The notes below the pieces were generated by a model, which was not told the DNA's origin, made no database searches, and saw nothing but the letters and a program-made list of their open reading frames with translations. Shown piece after piece: positions 6,315 through 9,325 of a DNA stretch of 9,325 nt (position 1 is the first letter of the stretch; the number at the start of each line of letters is the position of its first letter). This DNA comes from Spirochaetales bacterium (GTDB taxonomy: Bacteria; Spirochaetota; Spirochaetia; Treponematales; Rectinemataceae): contig JADLKI010000008.1 in the NCBI GenBank assembly GCA_015657395.1, forward strand, positions 199,387-208,711. Direction: 5' to 3'. Position numbers and translations under genes: made by a program.

Positions 6315-6344
6315 TTGACAGCCCCCGCGACAATTTGGGATACT
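6315..6344 (+). promoter_or_regulatory. Candidate pyrG promoter (TTGACA, 18 bases, GATACT)
   Basis: An exact -35 TTGACA lies at 6315-6320 and a -10-like GATACT (four of six matches) at 6339-6344, with an 18-base spacer. The -10 ends eight bases before the pyrG ATG, so initiation is predicted within a base or two of the start codon. No Shine-Dalgarno site precedes pyrG, which agrees with a leaderless or near-leaderless message. Confidence 0.5.
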
Positions 6345-6352
6345 GAAGACCC

Positions 6353-7960
6353 ATGAGAAAGCTAATATTTGTAACCGGAGGGGTGTGCTCTTCTCTTGGG
6401 AAGGGGATCACAGCGTCCTCGATCGGCGCTCTCATGGAAGCGCGTGGCTTTACCGTGCAGATGGTAAAGATCGATCCCTACCTCAATGTCGATGCCGGCA
6501 CGATGAGTCCCTATCAACACGGCGAGGTCTATGTCACCGACGACGGTGCAGAAACCGATCTCGACCTCGGCAACTATGGCAGATTCACCACCGCAAAACT
6601 GAGCCGGGCCAACTCCATCACCACGGGGCAAGTCTACAAGTCGGTCATCGAAAAGGAGAGGGCCGGAGAATATCTGGGCCGAACTGTCCAGGTTGTTCCC
6701 CACATCACCAACGAAATCAAGCAGCGCATCCTCGCCGTGGCAAGCAATCCCGAAGTCGACATGACGATTGTGGAGATCGGCGGCACCGTCGGGGATATAG
6801 AGTCAGTTCCCTTTCTGGAGGCATGCCGCCAGCTCATCCACGAGTTCGGCAAACAGAACGCCATCTCCGTTCATGTAACGCTCGTACCCTCCGTTTCCGG
6901 CGGCGAAATAAAGACAAAACCCACGCAGCACGCGGTCAAGGAACTGCAGGAAGTCGGAATCCAGCCCGATGCCCTCGTTCTTCGCTCGGCAAAACCTTTG
7001 AGCGATGATCTGCGGCGCAAAATCTCTCTCTTCACCAACGTTGAAGAGGAAGGAGTCATCAGCGCCTACGATGCGCCCACCATCTACGAGGTTCCCCTCA
7101 CCTTTTACAACCAGAAACTGGATACTTTCCTGCTGCGCAAGATGAACATCGAGAGCCGCCATGCGGAACTCAGCAAATGGGAGACTGTCGTCCAGGCTGT
7201 CACGAAACCGAACCGCAAGGTAAAAATCGCCGTTATCGGCAAATACATGGACCTGCACGACTCCTACAAATCGATATGGGAAGCGCTCTGTCACGGAGGC
7301 ATCGCGCACCACACAGGCCTCGAGATCGAAAAAGTCGATTCATCGCGGCTCGAAGATCCGAATGCGGACCTGGACTCGGTGTTCAAGGACATTCATGGCA
7401 TACTCGTGCCGGGCGGCTTTGGCGAGCGCGGCATTGAAGGCATGATACGCGCGGCGCACTATGCGCGGGAGCACGACATTCCCTATCTGGGCATCTGTCT
7501 CGGCATGCAGATTATGGTCATCGAATATGCGCGCTCGGTGCTCGGCTGGCAGGATGCACACTCTACCGAGTTCAACAAATCGACACCGCACCCGGTCGTA
7601 TGTCTTCTGGAAGAGCAGACCAAGATCAAGAACTATGGCGGAACCATGCGGCTCGGCGCCTACGATGCGGTCACGAAGGCAGGCTCGAATATCCGCGCAG
7701 CGTATAAAACCGAGCAGATAAGCGAGCGCCACCGCCACCGCTACGAAGTCAACAACGATATCCGCGCCGAGCTCGAGGCGCATCACCTCACCGTGAGTGC
7801 GACAACGCCGAACGGCGAGCTCGTCGAGGCCTGCGAGTGGCCAAACCACAGCTGGTCGGTAGGCGTACAGTTCCATCCGGAATTCAAATCGCGCCCGACT
7901 TCGCCGCATCCCTTGTTCAGGGAATTCATCAAAGCGGCGCTGAATCATTCCGGGGTCTGA
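6353..7960 (+). CDS. pyrG: CTP synthase
   Basis: PyrG aminates UTP to CTP using ATP and glutamine. The 535-residue product has both standard domains. The synthetase half (about 1-267) begins with the P-loop-like VTGGVCSSLGKG (7-18), continues with KIDPYLNVDAGTMSP (39-53), VTDDGAETDLDLGNYGRF (61-78) and VEIGGTVGDIES (140-151), and ends near FYNQKLD. The glutamine amidotransferase half starts at KIAVIGKYMDLHDSYKS (about 291-307) and carries the class I triad: Cys382 in GICLGMQ, His508 and Glu510 in VQFHPE. Length matches the family (E. coli 545). Cys12 stands where many homologues have Val. The gene is divergent from rsmG and is followed after only 22 bases by lptC with no terminator, so it probably heads the pyrG-lptCAB transcript. 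Confidence 0.98.
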   Translation: MRKLIFVTGGVCSSLGKGITASSIGALMEARGFTVQMVKIDPYLNVDAGTMSPYQHGEVYVTDDGAETDLDLGNYGRFTTAKLSRANSITTGQVYKSVIEKERAGEYLGRTVQVVPHITNEIKQRILAVASNPEVDMTIVEIGGTVGDIESVPFLEACRQLIHEFGKQNAISVHVTLVPSVSGGEIKTKPTQHAVKELQEVGIQPDALVLRSAKPLSDDLRRKISLFTNVEEEGVISAYDAPTIYEVPLTFYNQKLDTFLLRKMNIESRHAELSKWETVVQAVTKPNRKVKIAVIGKYMDLHDSYKSIWEALCHGGIAHHTGLEIEKVDSSRLEDPNADLDSVFKDIHGILVPGGFGERGIEGMIRAAHYAREHDIPYLGICLGMQIMVIEYARSVLGWQDAHSTEFNKSTPHPVVCLLEEQTKIKNYGGTMRLGAYDAVTKAGSNIRAAYKTEQISERHRHRYEVNNDIRAELEAHHLTVSATTPNGELVEACEWPNHSWSVGVQFHPEFKSRPTSPHPLFREFIKAALNHSGV

Positions 7961-7982
7961 CCCGTGCGGGGAGCGCACATGC

Positions 7983-8561
7983 ATGGGTGGCTTTAAAAAA
8001 GCACTGGAGAGACTGTTTCGGTTCGCTTTCGTGCTGTACCTTGCATGCCTCCTGCCTCTGTCCCTCTCCTCCTGCAACCAGCAGCTCGAAGAAGACGCAG
8101 ACGCCGCGCAGACGGAAACTCCCGACGCCCGTTTTGTCGATCTGACGAGAAAAGAATACCGCAGCGGCAAACTCTCCATGCAGATCTCCGCACAGCGGGC
8201 CGCATGGTACGAGGCGGATCAGCGACTGGAAATCGAAGGGCTCACCTTTACTATCTACGACACCGATGACGGCTCGGTTTCCGCCTCCGGAGAGGCGGAC
8301 AAAGCCGTTTTCTACGAGGCAAGCGGCGATGCCGAATTCTCGGGATATGTGCATGTCAGGAGCGCGGAAGGGGACGTCTCGTTCGAAACCCAAAAGATCA
8401 CGTACCGACGGGCGCTCGATGTATTCGAGACCCCCGCCGACGCCGATGTCGTCATAAAGGCGAAGGACCAGCTATGGATGGCCGGCCAGGGCCTGCTCTT
8501 CGACGTCAAGCAGAAGTATTACGAAATTCGGGCAAATGTATCCGGTTCCGTTAATCAATGA
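7983..8561 (+). CDS. lptC: LptC-family transport protein, predicted lipoprotein
   Basis: LptC is the membrane-anchored periplasmic part of the Lpt bridge, receiving lipid from the LptBFG ABC transporter and passing it to LptA. The 192-residue product has the right size and the beta-jellyroll rhythm of the family after about residue 55, for example GKLSMQISAQRAAWYEADQ, then repeated short strands ending in LWMAGQGLLFDVKQKYYEI. The N-terminus is not a plain transmembrane anchor. Basic residues (KK, R) are followed by a hydrophobic stretch and LSLSSC, a good lipobox with Cys31 as the expected lipidated residue. An acidic, flexible linker (EEDADAAQTET) follows. A GGGGAG run lies nine bases before the ATG. 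Family assignment rests on pattern plus the lptA and lptB neighbours. Confidence 0.85.
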   Translation: MGGFKKALERLFRFAFVLYLACLLPLSLSSCNQQLEEDADAAQTETPDARFVDLTRKEYRSGKLSMQISAQRAAWYEADQRLEIEGLTFTIYDTDDGSVSASGEADKAVFYEASGDAEFSGYVHVRSAEGDVSFETQKITYRRALDVFETPADADVVIKAKDQLWMAGQGLLFDVKQKYYEIRANVSGSVNQ

Positions 8562-8580
8562 CATGAGGTAGAATACAGTT

Positions 8581-9297
8581 ATGAAGACAAGAGCGCCTCT
8601 GTGGCTGTTCGTGATCGCGATAGTGAGCGGAGCGCTGCAGACAGGCTTTGCCCAGACAGAACCAGAACAGTCCTCCGTCCCCGCCGAGACCCAGCCGGCC
8701 AGCGGCAAAAAACCCATATCTTTCAGCGCACGCAGCGTCCAGGGCGTCCTCGCAAAAGACAGACAGGATACCATCCTCACGGGCTCGGTCAAAATCACCA
8801 CAGGGAGTCTCATCATAACTGCGGATCGCGTCGAACTCAACGGAGAAGATTACGTAAACGTCGCATGCAGCGGGAATGTCACGGTCAACGACACCGAAAA
8901 GGGCTTTTCTCTCGTCGCTGAAAAACTCAATTACCAGCGAGACACGGAAATCGGCATCGCCCAGGGCAAAGTTGCCGTCGACGACACAAAGAACAATACC
9001 ACCATCGATGCCGAATGGCTTCGGTTCGACCAGCAACAGTCAATTTTTGAAGCGGCCGTCTCTGTCCTCGTCCTGAAAGAAGACATGTCGATTCGCGCCG
9101 AATATGCGCACTACAACCGCGACACCGAAGAGATCAAGCTTCATGGCGGTGCAATCGCTGTCACTGAAGACGGAACCCTCAAAGGCGATGTGATCTCTGC
9201 GACTTCAGACTGGTCGAACCTCCAGGTTTCAGGCGAAGTCTCCGGGACATCACCACAAAGGAAAAACCTGCATCGCAATGAGCATTGCAACGCTTGA
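8581..9297 (+). CDS. lptA: LptA/OstA-family periplasmic transport protein
   Basis: LptA forms the periplasmic bridge that carries lipopolysaccharide or a related lipid to the outer membrane. The N-terminus is a Sec signal peptide with likely cleavage after Ala24 (TGFA before QTEPEQ). From about residue 44 the OstA-like fold shows as repeated short strands: ISFSARSVQGVL, TILTGSVKITTGSLIITADRVEL, ACSGNVTV, LVAEKLNYQRDTEIGIAQGKVAV, IDAEWLRFDQ and IRAEYAHYNRDTEEIKLHGG. GAGG upstream with nine-base spacing sets the start, 19 bases after lptC. The end is odd: the last 16 residues (after EVSG) look unlike the family and overlap the lptB start by 20 bases, while the -1 frame from 9246 gives a more natural tail ending exactly in ATGA. 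A frameshift or sequence error near 9244 is possible. Confidence 0.87.
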   Translation: MKTRAPLWLFVIAIVSGALQTGFAQTEPEQSSVPAETQPASGKKPISFSARSVQGVLAKDRQDTILTGSVKITTGSLIITADRVELNGEDYVNVACSGNVTVNDTEKGFSLVAEKLNYQRDTEIGIAQGKVAVDDTKNNTTIDAEWLRFDQQQSIFEAAVSVLVLKEDMSIRAEYAHYNRDTEEIKLHGGAIAVTEDGTLKGDVISATSDWSNLQVSGEVSGTSPQRKNLHRNEHCNA

Positions 9298-9325
9298 AGC
9301 TTCCCATCTGCGAAAATCGTTCGGC
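9278..9325 (+). CDS. lptB: Start of the Lpt ABC transporter ATPase (runs off the window end)
   Basis: Sixteen codons are visible, reading MSIATLEASHLRKSFG to the window edge. LEASHLRKSFG is the usual first strand of an ABC ATPase and fits the beginning of LptB (pattern A..L.KSYG). LptB powers extraction of the lipid from the inner membrane with LptF and LptG. The order lptC-lptA-lptB is the standard one, which makes the identity likely although the Walker A motif lies outside the window. The ATG overlaps the annotated lptA end by 20 bases. No separate promoter is expected. Confidence 0.8.
   Translation, partial: MSIATLEASHLRKSFG

Noticed and set aside
7340..8179. 279-codon minus-strand reading frame opposite the pyrG end and lptC start
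   Set aside because: It crosses two well-supported plus-strand genes, its translation looks non-protein-like, and it has no ribosome site.
8280..8299. Eight-bp hairpin TCCGCCTC/GAGGCGGA within lptC
   Set aside because: An eight-bp arm is within chance expectation for this length of GC-rich DNA, there is no T-run, and it sits in ordinary coding sequence.
8551..9036. 161-codon minus-strand reading frame opposite lptA
   Set aside because: It is antisense to the lptA signal peptide and OstA domain, with no motif of its own.
1..9325. CRISPR array, insertion sequence, tRNA/rRNA, prophage or defence genes
   Set aside because: I saw no repeated spacer pattern, transposase, terminal repeats, tRNA-like cloverleaf or phage-type protein in any part of the window.

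Overview
The window is a gene-dense chromosomal stretch of ordinary bacterial housekeeping genes, GC-rich in the coding parts and AT-rich in the few intergenic gaps. An Lpt (lipopolysaccharide/lipid transport) cluster and lipoprotein or Sec signal peptides show a diderm (two-membrane) bacterium. A clostridial-type threonine synthase, an LptC that looks like a lipoprotein and the absence of Kdo-synthesis genes beside lptC would suit a spirochaete of the Treponema/Rectinema kind. That placement is inference, not proof. I see no mobile element, CRISPR array, tRNA or rRNA, and no obvious new multi-gene system.

Layout. Positions 1-123 (minus) hold the first 41 codons of a secreted protein of unknown function, divergent from tag (247-813, 3-methyladenine DNA glycosylase I). 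A ferritin gene follows (903-1421), with a possible Fur/PerR-like site upstream and a clear rho-independent terminator downstream (1489-1518). Next comes a tightly packed plus-strand set: thrC (1551-3143), thrB (3130-4080), an O6-alkylguanine-DNA methyltransferase (4077-4679) and a DODA/LigB-type dioxygenase-like protein (4722-5558). The first three genes overlap and the fourth follows after 42 bases. This set meets rsmG (minus, 5511-6245) tail to tail with a 48-base overlap. From a short divergent control region, pyrG (6353-7960) runs on into lptC (7983-8561), lptA (8581-9297) and the first 16 codons of lptB (9278 to the window end).

How the genes work together. ThrB and ThrC are the last two steps of threonine synthesis. 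Tag and Ogt both repair alkylated DNA. RsmG modifies 16S rRNA. PyrG makes CTP, and LptC/LptA/LptB carry an outer-membrane glycolipid across the envelope.

Most worth a second look are: a perfect 13-bp inverted repeat inside thrC that coincides with an apparent in-frame insertion; a dioxygenase-family protein that keeps its metal ligands but has Thr where the catalytic His is expected; an lptA 3' end that makes better sense one frame over; and several genes with a -10-like box 6-8 bases before the start codon and no Shine-Dalgarno site, which suggests leaderless transcripts.
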